Origin: Nostoc sp. MS1 | GTDB taxonomy: Bacteria; Cyanobacteriota; Cyanobacteriia; Cyanobacteriales; Nostocaceae | Direction of reading: 5' to 3' | Length of the DNA: 64,000 nt | Assembly (NCBI RefSeq): GCF_019976755.1 | Contig: NZ_AP023443.1 | Span: forward strand, 62,001 to 126,000 | Shown here: in pieces, positions 1 to 9,124 of the stretch | How positions within the stretch are numbered: the stretch's first letter is position 1 | Layout: each line of letters begins with the position of its first letter | Notes under the pieces: generated by a model | Database searches by the model: none | Told to the model about the DNA's origin: nothing | Seen by the model: only the letters and a program-made list of their open reading frames with translations | Made by a program: the position numbers and the translations under genes

Positions 1-1
1 T

Positions 2-241
2 GAAGCCTTACTCAAAGCCGAAGCACGCCCAGAAATAATTATTGCTGCTACTCACGGGTTGTTTGTCAAGGAAGCACGGGCTAAGTTAAGTCATCCCAGC
101 GTTAAGGCGATTTTTGTCACCGATAGTGTAGCTCCCAAGGAAACTGACTGGCAGCAATTAAAAATTGTCTCCATCGCACCTTTAATTGCTACTACTATTC
201 AACGATTTAAAACTGATGGTTCAATTAGTGATTTATTTTAG
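2..241 (+). CDS. prs: Ribose-phosphate pyrophosphokinase (PRPP synthetase), C-terminal end only
   Basis: Only the last 79 residues are in the window; the gene starts upstream. The frame is open from base 2 and reads through an IIAATHGLF stretch and IFVTDSVAP, which match the C-terminal PRPP synthetase segment (ATHGLFSG..., VTDTIP...) near the ribose-5-phosphate loop. The enzyme makes PRPP from ribose-5-phosphate and ATP in the cytosol. The next gene, 12 bp downstream, is a phosphoribosyltransferase that would use PRPP, so the two are probably co-transcribed. The family assignment is strong for the visible part. Whether this is the housekeeping copy or a plasmid paralogue cannot be told from the stump. 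Confidence 0.85.
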   Translation, partial: EALLKAEARPEIIIAATHGLFVKEARAKLSHPSVKAIFVTDSVAPKETDWQQLKIVSIAPLIATTIQRFKTDGSISDLF

Positions 242-253
242 AGGTATAAAAAT

Positions 254-913
254 ATGTGGCAGAAATTCCGTAATCGAACGGAAGCAGGGAAACTATTAAC
301 TTCTCGGTTAACAGAGTATGCCAATCGTTCAGATGTTTTAGTATTGGGGCTTCCTCGTGGCGGTGTCCCTGTAGCATTTGAAGTAGCCAAGGCACTTGAT
401 GCACCATTAGATGTCTGCTTAGTGCGGAAACTAGGTGTACCAGGGCATAAGGAACTAGCGATGGGTGCAATTGCTACCGGAGGAGTCCGTGTATTAAATG
501 AAAATGTTGTAGATTGGTTGCGGATTCCTCAAGCAACTATTGATCAAGTAGCAGCAATTGAAATGCGGGAATTAGAGCGTCGCAACATAGCCTATCGGGG
601 TAATCGTCCTCCACCAAAAGTCAAAAATCATACGATTATTCTTGTAGATGATGGTATTGCTACGGGTGCTACTATTCGTGCAGCGATCACCACATTAAAA
701 CAGCAACAACCCCGCGAACTGGTGGTTGCAGTTCCCGTTGCAGGTGTAGCCACTTGTGAAGAATTACAAGCGGAAGTCGACAAAATTGTCTGCGTAATGA
801 TGCCAGAAAATTTGTATGCGATCGGTATTTGGTACGAGAATTTTGAGCAAACAACCGACGCAGAAGTATGTGAACTTTTGACAAGACAAAAATTAACCAC
901 AAGTAATTCGTAA
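254..913 (+). CDS. Phosphoribosyltransferase family protein
   Basis: 219 residues of the type I phosphoribosyltransferase fold. The PRPP-binding motif is clear at about residues 130-140 (ILVDDGIATGAT: two acidic residues then a Gly/Thr loop), preceded by an N-terminal LGLPRGGVPVAFEVA segment typical of stand-alone PRTases of this group. The acceptor base cannot be read from sequence. It follows prs by 12 bp and precedes an alpha/beta hydrolase by 8 bp, so it sits in a tight operon. PRTase and dienelactone-hydrolase-like domains occur as neighbours or fusions in other bacteria, which suggests a shared but uncharacterised role, possibly in stress or nucleotide salvage. Confidence 0.85.
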   Translation: MWQKFRNRTEAGKLLTSRLTEYANRSDVLVLGLPRGGVPVAFEVAKALDAPLDVCLVRKLGVPGHKELAMGAIATGGVRVLNENVVDWLRIPQATIDQVAAIEMRELERRNIAYRGNRPPPKVKNHTIILVDDGIATGATIRAAITTLKQQQPRELVVAVPVAGVATCEELQAEVDKIVCVMMPENLYAIGIWYENFEQTTDAEVCELLTRQKLTTSNS

Positions 914-921
914 TACTCGTT

Positions 922-1590
922 ATGGATAGGACATTAACACACCAACCCCAAGAATATGCGGTGTCAGTGCCAGTAGGTGAAGTAAAGCTCAAAGGTAATT
1001 TGGTGATTCCCAACGGTGCTACAGGCATAGTGTTATTTGCTCATGGTAGTGGTAGCAGCCGTCATAGTCCCCGCAACCGCTATGTTGCTGAAGTTTTACA
1101 ACAGGCGGGACTGGCAACTTTGTTAATCGATTTGCTCACACTCGAAGAAGAAGAAATTGACTTACGGACAAGACATTTACGCTTTGATATTGCTTTTTTA
1201 GCCTCGCGATTAGTTGGGGCTACAGATTGGCTGATACAAAACCCAGATACTCAACACCTGAAACTAGGCTACTTTGGTGCTAGTACAGGCGGCGGTGCAG
1301 CTTTGGTAGCAGCCACACAACGTCCAGAAACAGTGCAGGCTATTGTTTCTCGTGGTGGAAGACCAGATTTAGCTCCTTTAGTCTTGCCCCAAGTGAAAGC
1401 GCCGACGTTGTTGATTGTTGGTGGGTACGATCTGCCAGTAATAGCAATGAATGAAGATGCTCTAGAACAATTACAAACATCAAAACGCTTAGTGATTATC
1501 CCCAATGCCAGCCACTTATTTGAAGAACCAGGTAAGTTAGCCGCCGTCGCCCAACTGGCAAGTGAATGGTTTAGGCATTATCTCAGATAA
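922..1590 (+). CDS. Alpha/beta hydrolase, dienelactone-hydrolase-like
   Basis: 222 residues. The oxyanion-side motif VLFAHGSGSSRHSPRN is near residue 37. The nucleophile elbow GYFGASTGG is near residue 118, with Ser in the GxSxG position. Asp in GGYDLPV and His in PNASHLFEEPG complete a catalytic triad order of Ser-Asp-His. No signal peptide is seen, so it should be cytosolic. Substrate unknown. It starts 8 bp after the phosphoribosyltransferase and is almost certainly in the same operon. Length and motifs fit the short single-domain hydrolases often found beside this PRTase family. Confidence 0.82.
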   Translation: MDRTLTHQPQEYAVSVPVGEVKLKGNLVIPNGATGIVLFAHGSGSSRHSPRNRYVAEVLQQAGLATLLIDLLTLEEEEIDLRTRHLRFDIAFLASRLVGATDWLIQNPDTQHLKLGYFGASTGGGAALVAATQRPETVQAIVSRGGRPDLAPLVLPQVKAPTLLIVGGYDLPVIAMNEDALEQLQTSKRLVIIPNASHLFEEPGKLAAVAQLASEWFRHYLR

Positions 1591-1777
1591 GGGTGTAGAG
1601 GTTGAGGCTAGTTTTACAGTCATTCATCACTTACTTTTCCGAGAGTTCCCCATCCCCAATACTTAGCACCTAAAGTATCACAAAAATTTTTGTAAATCTT
1701 AGCGGGTGTATGTTACCCGTCTAAGCTTATCCTTAAAAGCAAAGCGAGAGTTCTTCACCTTAGTATGTAGAGGTGAT

Positions 1778-3124
1778 ATGGATGTAGTCAAGCGTCGTAT
1801 CGGTCTTGAGCAAGAGTTTTTTCTGGTAGATGAAGTTGGTCATCTGAGCGATCGCGCTGATGAATTTTTGCAGGGTTGTCACATCTTGGCGCAAGCACAA
1901 GGTTTAAACCCAAGTTACTTTGTGCCGGAGTTTGTCAAGAGTATGGTGGAAATTAACACACCACCAGCTTACACTGGCACAGAACTAGCAAGAGTTTACC
2001 TCAAAAATCTCAAATTGGCGCTGACTGTGGGGCGACAGATGAATTTACGCCTTTATCCTCTGTCTAGCTATCCCTTGCATATTATGCCAGTGATGCGCGA
2101 TCGCCCCAATTACCATATTCAAGCACGGACGGTTGGCTATGATAAATTTCTGCACGCTGGAAAATGTACTGGCACACATCTGCATTTGGAAGTCCCGCCT
2201 GGGGTAATTGACCCTCGTGTTGCAGTCTCTTACAACTCAACATCAGCCGAGCGAGAAGAACTACTAAATATCTATAATTTAGCTACCGCTTGCGACTCAG
2301 CCCTCATTGCTTTAACACGGGCTTGTCCATTTTATGAAGGACAAGCGATCGGACTAGCCGCCCATACAATTCGCTATCGAGGTAGCCAAACCTTTGGCTG
2401 GGAAGGAGTTTACACGAATTTACAATCCGTGGGCGGGCTTATGCCTTATGCCGAGAGTGTGGAGGATTTAGTTGAACAGCAATTTGCTCGTTACTATGCT
2501 TGGTTGCAAGCGATGGAAAAAGCTGGGATTCCACCTCACCTATTCCTAGAAGCAGGAGGAAGCTTACTCAAGTCTGCTTGGAATCCAGTCCGACTCAACA
2601 AACTCGGCACTGTAGAAATTAGATGTATAGATAGCAACTATCCTTCGGTGATTTTAGCTGTAATTGTGCTGCTTGAAAATGCTGCGAATCGAGTCAGGCA
2701 CGAGCAGTTAACAGTTAAATCAGCTAAAGGGATGCAGATATTTGAATTAGTAGGTAAATGTCTTTATGTCCCAGATTTCGCCTATCTAAATGGTGAATTA
2801 CTCTATACCTCAGCTACAGAAGGAGTTAAAAACTCCAAAGTTAAGGCTTACGTCGATTCAATTTTGCAGTTTGCGATGAGAGACGCTGGCGAAGGAACAA
2901 ATTTTTTAGCAAAACTGAGCAAATATCTGGATTGCTATCAAACAATAGAAGCTGTAATATTGCAAGAATTTACTCCAACAACTGCTCAACTTTCATTAGA
3001 TGCGGGTTTGCGTCTAGTGCGTGATTGTTGTGACAAACTCGAAGCCCAAGTTGCATGGCTAGATACAGAAAATCCCTTAGCAGCATTGGACATTGAAGAA
3101 GGATTGTTACTAAAGCAGCATTAA
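1778..3124 (+). CDS. Carboxylate-amine ligase, GCS2 (glutamate-cysteine ligase 2) family
   Basis: About 448 residues from the chosen ATG, which follows an AGAGGTG ribosome-binding site. A GTG at 1706 in the same frame would add 24 unconserved residues. The protein begins MDVVKRRIGLEQEFFLVD, the GCS2 N-terminus with the IGLEQEF metal/substrate motif. It later shows THLHLEVP and a C-terminal GTVEIRCID segment, both typical of the ATP-grasp-like glutamine-synthetase fold of GCS2. Members ligate an amino group to a carboxylate; some make gamma-glutamylcysteine, and many have unknown substrates. A second, different ligase (gshA at 49727-50866) is in the same window, so this copy need not be the glutathione enzyme. 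Confidence 0.8.
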   Translation: MDVVKRRIGLEQEFFLVDEVGHLSDRADEFLQGCHILAQAQGLNPSYFVPEFVKSMVEINTPPAYTGTELARVYLKNLKLALTVGRQMNLRLYPLSSYPLHIMPVMRDRPNYHIQARTVGYDKFLHAGKCTGTHLHLEVPPGVIDPRVAVSYNSTSAEREELLNIYNLATACDSALIALTRACPFYEGQAIGLAAHTIRYRGSQTFGWEGVYTNLQSVGGLMPYAESVEDLVEQQFARYYAWLQAMEKAGIPPHLFLEAGGSLLKSAWNPVRLNKLGTVEIRCIDSNYPSVILAVIVLLENAANRVRHEQLTVKSAKGMQIFELVGKCLYVPDFAYLNGELLYTSATEGVKNSKVKAYVDSILQFAMRDAGEGTNFLAKLSKYLDCYQTIEAVILQEFTPTTAQLSLDAGLRLVRDCCDKLEAQVAWLDTENPLAALDIEEGLLLKQH

Positions 3125-3156
3125 TAGAAAACTAAAATTTCACAAAACTTAAGACT

Positions 3157-3726
3157 ATGGACGTTAAAGAACTTCTAAATCGATATGCAACAGGTGAAAG
3201 GAACTTCTACGGTATTGCCTTACCAAAAGCTGACCTCAGAGGTGTTAACTTGGGTGGTGTAGACTTTGGTAGAGCAGACCTAAGTGGCGCTAATCTCACA
3301 AAAGCATCTATGAGTGGCGCTAATTTGAGTCAAGCAAATCTTCAAGGCGCGAACCTAGAACACGCAAATTTATCAGAAGTGATTTTAAGTGGTGCAGACT
3401 TGCGTGAAGCTACTCTATCGACAGCTAACCTGAATGAATCAGACCTTAGCGGTGCATATCTTTGTGATGCAGACTTATGTAATGCAAGTTTGCATATGGC
3501 ATTACTCAGTACAGCTAATTTGCAGCGTGTGAACCTCTGTGATGCCAAAATGAGTGGGGTCAGGATGTGGAAGGCGGATTTGAGAGAAGCTGACCTCACT
3601 GGTGCTGATTTAAGTGAGGCCAATTTGAGTGACGCAAACCTGACTGGGGCAAATCTAAATGCTACAGATATGAGTGAAGCCTTTTTAACTGGGACAATTA
3701 TGCCTGACGGTACTATTCATAAATAA
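3157..3726 (+). CDS. Pentapeptide repeat protein
   Basis: 189 residues made almost entirely of A(D/N)LXX repeats (for example ADLSGANLTKASMSGANLSQ) from about residue 25 to the end. These should form a right-handed quadrilateral beta-helix. No transmembrane segment, kinase or other domain is fused. It starts 32 bp after the GCS2 ligase and probably shares its transcript. Pentapeptide proteins are very common in cyanobacteria, and most have no known partner. A role cannot be assigned from sequence. Confidence 0.9.
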   Translation: MDVKELLNRYATGERNFYGIALPKADLRGVNLGGVDFGRADLSGANLTKASMSGANLSQANLQGANLEHANLSEVILSGADLREATLSTANLNESDLSGAYLCDADLCNASLHMALLSTANLQRVNLCDAKMSGVRMWKADLREADLTGADLSEANLSDANLTGANLNATDMSEAFLTGTIMPDGTIHK

Positions 3727-3781
3727 GTAGAAGGACTAAATTAAACCTAACTTGAGATCACTGGGTTTCGACTGCGCGGAA

Positions 3782-3826
3782 GTTGAATCTCGACTACGCT
3801 CGATTACCGCGTAGTCGAAACTCAAC
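3782..3826. repeat. Intergenic hairpin, roughly 18-bp arms
   Basis: Between the pentapeptide gene and the ATPase gene there is an inverted repeat centred on CGACTACGC ... GCGTAGTCG (9 bp perfect, 9-nt loop). With two mismatches it extends outward to GTTGA...TCAAC. There is no U-tract on the plus side, so it is not a standard terminator. It resembles the small palindromic intergenic repeats common in Nostoc genomes. Confidence 0.6.
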
Positions 3827-3908
3827 CCTCTTGGGATAAGGTTAGCCAGTTCTAAATAATTATGTCCACCTAATTAGTTGTCTAGATTCTCAACTATTAG
3901 CACTATTA

Positions 3909-6824
3909 ATGTCGTTTCATCAACCAGTCTGGACATTACCCATTGCAGCCGTTTATGAGTTATTGGGAACTACTGACAACGGCTTGACTGAATATGAGGC
4001 AACACAAAGCCTTGAGCGTTATGGTGCGAATGAACTGCCAGAAACGGCCCAGCGTCCAATGTGGCTTCGCTTTACGGATCAACTCACCCACTTTATGGCT
4101 CTATTGCTATGGATAGCAGGAATTTTGGCATTTATTTCCGGCACTCCAGAACTGGGATGGGCAATCTGGGCTGTGATCTGGATTAATGCCGTCTTTAGTT
4201 TTTGGCAAGAGTTTCAGGCAGAACAAGCATTATCAGCACTCAAGAATGTGTTACCGATGCAGGTAAAAGTGTATCGAGATGGTGAACTCAAGCAAATACC
4301 AGCACGGGAACTGGTGCGTGGGGATGTTATGCAATTGGAAGAAGGCGATCGCGTTTCGGCTGATGCGCGTCTGGTAACATCCCAAAGTCTATACCTCGAT
4401 GTCTCTGTGCTGACTGGTGAATCTCTGCCTGTGGCTCGCAATGCCTATCCAGTCAGGGTGCGGGAAGTTGCTGCTATTCGGGGTGGAAAGACTCTACCAG
4501 CCGGTGAACAACCTTTACAAGAACCAACTAATTTGGCGGAAATTCCCAATTTGGTGTTAGCAGGCTCAACAGTGTCATCAGGACGAGGAGTAGCTGTAGT
4601 CTATGCCACAGGCGCACAAACAGAATTTGGTCACGTAGCGCATCTCACAACCATTGTGCAACACGAACCTAGCACTTTAGAAGTGCAAGTGGCACAAATG
4701 GTGCGGGTAATCACAGCGATCGCTCTGACGATGGGAGTATTGGTATTTTTGCTGACATCTCTGTTAGTGGGGATGGAAGTGAAAGAGAGTTTTATGTTTG
4801 CGATCGGTATCATTGTAGCCTTAGTGCCGGAGGGGTTATTGCCTACCGTCACATTATCATTAGCAATTGGAGTCCGGCGGATGGTACGGCGCAATGCTCT
4901 AGTGCGTCGGCTGTCGGCGGTGGAAACCTTAAGTGCTACTACGGTCATCTGCACAGATAAAACTGGCACATTGACCAAAAACGAAATGACGGTGCATTAT
5001 CTCTGGATTCCCTGGCAGCCTATTGGCAATGAACTGCCAGAAACACCATTGGCTATCTCACCCACCCTGATTGAAGTCACTGGGGCAGGATATGACCCTA
5101 CAGTTGGGAAAGTACAGATGTCTGAGAATTTTGCTGCCGCCTGGAAGGTCAATTTGTTACTCACAGGCGCAGCACTTTGCTCTAATGCCCGCCTGATTCA
5201 CCTGACAGCCCCTAGCCGTTGGCAAGAGATTGGTGATCCCACAGAAGCAGCTTTGTTAGTCGCTGCGGCTAAAGCTGGGCTAAATTTGGAAATCTTGCAA
5301 ACACAACTTCCACGCTTGCGCGAAGTGCCATTTGATTCGCGGCGGCGAATGATGACGGTAATATTAGATTGGCGTGCCTCAACGGTATGGACTGGTGACT
5401 TGCCAAACTTAGCTTTTACTAAAGGTGCGCCGTTAGAAGTCTTACGCCACTGCACATCCATTTTACGCAATGGTACGCTGGCAGACATCAACCAAGACGA
5501 CTGGAATCAAGTGGTAGCAGCCAACGATAGTTTAGCCGCCCAAGGTTTTCGGGTGCTAGGAGTAGCGGCGCGGCGTGTTGGGAGTGAGATGTTAGATTTG
5601 CGATCGCAAGACCTAGAGCAGAATTTAACCTTCATTGGTTTAGTGGCGATGTTTGATCCGCCCCGTCCAGAAGTAAGTGATGCGATCGCTCAATGCCATA
5701 CCGCCGGAATTAAGGTAACTATGGTGACAGGTGATTATGGTTTAACTGCGGAAGCGATCGCTCGTCAAATTGGACTGGTCAACAACTCGGTACGAGTAGT
5801 CACAGGTGAAAGCATAGGACATTTGTCTGATGCACAATTAAAGCAAATTGTCAAATATCGTTCTGGATTGGTCTTTGCGCGGATGTCTCCAGAACACAAG
5901 TTACGGTTAGTGCAAGCCTACAAAGATATTGGTGATGTCGTTGCAGTCACAGGGGATGGAGTTAATGATGCCCCAGCCTTAAGAGCGGCTCATATTGGGG
6001 TAGCGATGGGGATGAATGGCACAGATGTAGCACGGGAAGCCGCCGATATTGTGCTGACAGATGATAACTTTGCCACTATTGTCAGCGCGATTAAGCAGGG
6101 ACGTGCGGTTTATCAAAATATCCGCAAATTTATGACTTATATCTTGGCATCGAATGTGGCGGAATTAGTGCCTTTTTTGCTAATGGTAGCCCTAAAAATT
6201 CCCCCCGCTTTGGTAATCATGCAGATTCTCGCCATTGATTTAGGTACTGACTTAGTACCGGCTCTAGCCTTGGGTGCAGAAAAACCAGAAGTTGGCACAA
6301 TGCAACAACCACCTCGGAAAAAATCGCGATCGCTTCTTGACCGTTCCCTACTTTTACGCGCCTATTGTTTTCTAGGACTACTCGAAGCGATTCTGGGAAT
6401 GACAGCATTCTTCCTCATCTGGTGGAGTTATGGATATAACTTACAACAATTACAAGCCGTCACTCCCAGTATTTTATCGCACTCAGCTAACGCCGCCACC
6501 GTTGCTATATATGCTCAAGCTACAACCATGACCTTAGCTACCATTGTTGCCTGTCAAGATGGTAATGTTTTCGCTTGCCGTTCGGAGCGCACTTCTATTT
6601 GGCAGCTAGGATTATTTTCTAATCCTCTAATTTGGTTAGGAATTGCGATCGAATGGATGTTAGTCATACTGATTACCAACAGCACATCCTTAAGTAGAAT
6701 TTTTTCCACTGCACCCTTAGTACCTTGGCAATGGTTGCTGTTGCTAGTATGTCCGCCAATTATTTTAGGCGCAGAAGAACTAAGAAAAGCCGCTTGGCTC
6801 AGAAATCCTAGACATAGACGATAA
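3909..6824 (+). CDS. P2-type cation ATPase, Na,K-ATPase-like
   Basis: 971 residues with the full P-type order. N-terminal cation ATPase domain; TGES dephosphorylation motif at about residue 167; M4 VPEGLLPTVTLSLA at about 306; phosphorylation site DKTGTLTKNEM at about 349; GDGVNDAPAL hinge at about 681; M5/M6 with SNVAELVPFL and AIDLGTDLVPALALG; and C-terminal membrane helices. The M4 form (VPEGLL.TVT), the DLGTD of M6 and the C-terminal ATIVACQDGNVFACRSERTS resemble the animal Na,K-ATPase family more than SERCA (VPEGLPAVIT, NLVTDG). It should pump a monovalent cation or Ca2+ out across the plasma membrane. The acidic residues expected in M4, M5 and M6 are present. Ion choice is inference. 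Confidence 0.9.
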   Translation: MSFHQPVWTLPIAAVYELLGTTDNGLTEYEATQSLERYGANELPETAQRPMWLRFTDQLTHFMALLLWIAGILAFISGTPELGWAIWAVIWINAVFSFWQEFQAEQALSALKNVLPMQVKVYRDGELKQIPARELVRGDVMQLEEGDRVSADARLVTSQSLYLDVSVLTGESLPVARNAYPVRVREVAAIRGGKTLPAGEQPLQEPTNLAEIPNLVLAGSTVSSGRGVAVVYATGAQTEFGHVAHLTTIVQHEPSTLEVQVAQMVRVITAIALTMGVLVFLLTSLLVGMEVKESFMFAIGIIVALVPEGLLPTVTLSLAIGVRRMVRRNALVRRLSAVETLSATTVICTDKTGTLTKNEMTVHYLWIPWQPIGNELPETPLAISPTLIEVTGAGYDPTVGKVQMSENFAAAWKVNLLLTGAALCSNARLIHLTAPSRWQEIGDPTEAALLVAAAKAGLNLEILQTQLPRLREVPFDSRRRMMTVILDWRASTVWTGDLPNLAFTKGAPLEVLRHCTSILRNGTLADINQDDWNQVVAANDSLAAQGFRVLGVAARRVGSEMLDLRSQDLEQNLTFIGLVAMFDPPRPEVSDAIAQCHTAGIKVTMVTGDYGLTAEAIARQIGLVNNSVRVVTGESIGHLSDAQLKQIVKYRSGLVFARMSPEHKLRLVQAYKDIGDVVAVTGDGVNDAPALRAAHIGVAMGMNGTDVAREAADIVLTDDNFATIVSAIKQGRAVYQNIRKFMTYILASNVAELVPFLLMVALKIPPALVIMQILAIDLGTDLVPALALGAEKPEVGTMQQPPRKKSRSLLDRSLLLRAYCFLGLLEAILGMTAFFLIWWSYGYNLQQLQAVTPSILSHSANAATVAIYAQATTMTLATIVACQDGNVFACRSERTSIWQLGLFSNPLIWLGIAIEWMLVILITNSTSLSRIFSTAPLVPWQWLLLLVCPPIILGAEELRKAAWLRNPRHRR

Positions 6825-7076
6825 GGTACATCTACTGAAATTTCTCAGCAAATACTTTGCGTACCTTGGCGTGACGCTGCGTTTGATGTGAAACATTTTT
6901 TAGTACATCATCAATAGCAATTAAAGAGGGTCTGTTGCTGAAAACAATAATCCGAATAAAATTCTAGCAAGAACTTTGCCAACGCTATTGGACAAGTTTG
7001 TGATGAGCAGGTGCGAGTGAAAGTGATTCAAAAGTTTGTATCGAGGTGAAAATAAGGTTTTCTTCACGAGTTCCTC

Positions 7077-7253
7077 ATGTTGTTTTTCTATAACTATATT
7101 CATGGAACTCAGAAAGTGCATTTAGTCCCAAGCTGGTACATCGAAAATCAAGATATTAAGATTCAGTCAAGGGACAAAATTCAGGTCAAAGGCTCAAGAA
7201 TTAACTTTGCAAGACAACCAATTATCATTGCGGCTGAAGTCAAAAAAAAGTAA
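7077..7253 (+). pseudogene. Fragment of a secreted OB-fold-like (MamS/MamX-type) cyanobacterial protein
   Basis: A 58-codon frame reads GTQKVHLVPSWYIENQ, then QVKGSRINFARQPIIIAAEV, then KKK and a stop. This matches the middle of a small periplasmic cyanobacterial protein family with a conserved VHLGPSWYIE...GSRV...IIAAEVKK core. The family's signal peptide and its C-terminal WRR-type tail are missing, so this is a stump. No ribosome-binding site is obvious before the ATG at 7077. The rest of 6825-7076 shows nothing recognisable. Confidence 0.5.
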
Positions 7254-7333
7254 CGCACTAATGAAATTGCGAGATAACAATGGTTTTCCTGTTTAGAATG
7301 GCTGGAGACAACGCTACTAGGGAGTATGAAATT

Positions 7334-9124
7334 ATGGACAAAAAAAAACCAAACAATCCAGAAAATATCCTGTTTGCTATGTCAGAAGTTGGAGTTTGGC
7401 AAGAAACTGTGTTTGATAGTGACGCTGCGATTGTGTCACCTCCCACAAAAGATTCATGCTCTACGTACCCCACAGTACCTGGTATTAGTTACAGAAACTT
7501 CGCTCTATCTTCAACAGGTTTGACTCCCGAACAACAAAGCACCGCTCTAAGCCAATTGCACAACTATCAGTTTGTGCAGAAAAGTCACTTCCTCGGCTAT
7601 CAAGTCAACCAAAGCTTTAACTACGAAGAAGACTTGAAGCCGTACCTCAATTATCACATCAATAACGTCGGCGACCCTTTCCAAAGCGGCAATTTCACCA
7701 TTAACAGCAAGTTTATGGAGCGTGCGGTACTGGATTATTACGCCTCACTATGGAACGCACGCTGGCCACATGATCCCAATGACCTAGAGTCTTACTGGGG
7801 TTACGTCCTCACTATGGGTTGCACAGAAGGTAACTTATACGGTTTGTGGAACGGACGGGATTATCTAGCTGGCAAGTTCTTACTTAATGACCCTAGCGTT
7901 GAAGAAGAAGCCAGGAAAGCTAGTTTATCAGGTCAGCCACGCTCAGTACCGCCCCGTCTCATCTATCAGCAGGCACCTGTTTTAGAGGAAAATCCCAACG
8001 CCCATACTCCAGTTGCATTTTATTCAGAAGACACGCACTACTCAATTATCAAAGCTATGCGTGTGATGGCTATGCAGAATTTCTACGAGATTGGTACTGA
8101 AAAATATCCACAGGAAAATCCACTAGCACCCGGTCAGCCCTGGCCAAAAGAGGTGCCATCCCAAGGTGGTAACGATGGGCCTGGCTCGATTGATATTAAA
8201 GCGCTGTGCAAGCTCGTCGAGTTTTTTGCTGCTAAGGGATATCCGATTCTCGTGTGCTTCAACTACGGCACTACATTCAAAGGTGCTTACGACGATGTAG
8301 AAGCAGCTGGCAAAGCTCTGCTTCCTATTTTAAAAAAATATGGTCTTGACGATCGCAAGGTGTATTACGACCCCGAAGACCCAACCAAGTACGATATTCG
8401 CAATGGCTATTGGTTCCATGTAGATGGGGCGCTTGGTGCTGCCTATATGCCATTTATTGAAATGGCACATAACATGGGTAAAATCTCGCAGCGCGGGCCG
8501 AACTTTGATTTTCGTTTGCCTTTTGTACACTCGATCGCCATGAGCGGACACAAGTGGATTGGCGCACCCTTACCATGCGGCATTTATATGACCAAGACAA
8601 AGTATCAGCTGCGTCCACCCGACGATCCAGAATATATCGGTTCTCAAGATACTACATTTGCTGGTTCTCGCAATGGCTTTTCAGCCATGCTTCTCTGGGA
8701 CTACTTGGCAAAAAATTCTTACGCAGCCCAGGTTGATAAGGTGCTTTATACAGAAAATATTGCTAACTATACATATTTGCAATTAAAGGCGTTAGAAGAG
8801 AAGTTGGGAGAAGATTTATGGGTAGCACATACGCCACTATCCCTGACTATCCGCTTCAAACGTGCTAATGATGATATTGTCTTTAAATATTCTCTCTCAA
8901 GCGAAACTTTGTATGTGAAAGGTCAAAAGCGCGAGTATTCGCATATTTTCCTCATGACACACGTTACCACTGCTCTGATTGATGAACTGCTCCAAGACCT
9001 CAGTCAGCCTGGTGCTTTCCCGAAACAGGAAGAAGAACAGCCAGAATTTGAAACTGATATTTACCTGACTCACAAGCCGAAGAAACTTATCCACGTTCCA
9101 CATATCGGTCGTGGCTTTAAATAA
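7334..9124 (+). CDS. PLP-dependent group II decarboxylase (histidine/aromatic amino acid decarboxylase-like)
   Basis: About 596 residues from the ATG at 7334, which has a GGGAG site 9 nt upstream; an ATG at 7280 in frame would add 18 residues and has no such site. The PLP-binding core is plain: HVDGALGAAYMPF (Asp that pairs with the pyridine nitrogen) followed by SGHKWIGAPLPCGIYMT, with the Schiff-base Lys near residue 405. It also has GSIDIKALCKLVEFFAAKGYPILVCFNYGTTFKGAYDDVE. This places it in fold-type I decarboxylases. It is longer than classical PLP histidine decarboxylases (about 380 residues), with an N-terminal extension. Substrate uncertain: histidine or another amino acid. It lies alone, next to mobile-element debris. 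Confidence 0.82.
   Translation: MDKKKPNNPENILFAMSEVGVWQETVFDSDAAIVSPPTKDSCSTYPTVPGISYRNFALSSTGLTPEQQSTALSQLHNYQFVQKSHFLGYQVNQSFNYEEDLKPYLNYHINNVGDPFQSGNFTINSKFMERAVLDYYASLWNARWPHDPNDLESYWGYVLTMGCTEGNLYGLWNGRDYLAGKFLLNDPSVEEEARKASLSGQPRSVPPRLIYQQAPVLEENPNAHTPVAFYSEDTHYSIIKAMRVMAMQNFYEIGTEKYPQENPLAPGQPWPKEVPSQGGNDGPGSIDIKALCKLVEFFAAKGYPILVCFNYGTTFKGAYDDVEAAGKALLPILKKYGLDDRKVYYDPEDPTKYDIRNGYWFHVDGALGAAYMPFIEMAHNMGKISQRGPNFDFRLPFVHSIAMSGHKWIGAPLPCGIYMTKTKYQLRPPDDPEYIGSQDTTFAGSRNGFSAMLLWDYLAKNSYAAQVDKVLYTENIANYTYLQLKALEEKLGEDLWVAHTPLSLTIRFKRANDDIVFKYSLSSETLYVKGQKREYSHIFLMTHVTTALIDELLQDLSQPGAFPKQEEEQPEFETDIYLTHKPKKLIHVPHIGRGFK

Noticed and set aside
4214..4441. Minus-strand frame inside the P-type ATPase gene
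   Set aside because: Arg/Ser/Thr-rich antisense shadow of a strongly coding gene, with no start context.
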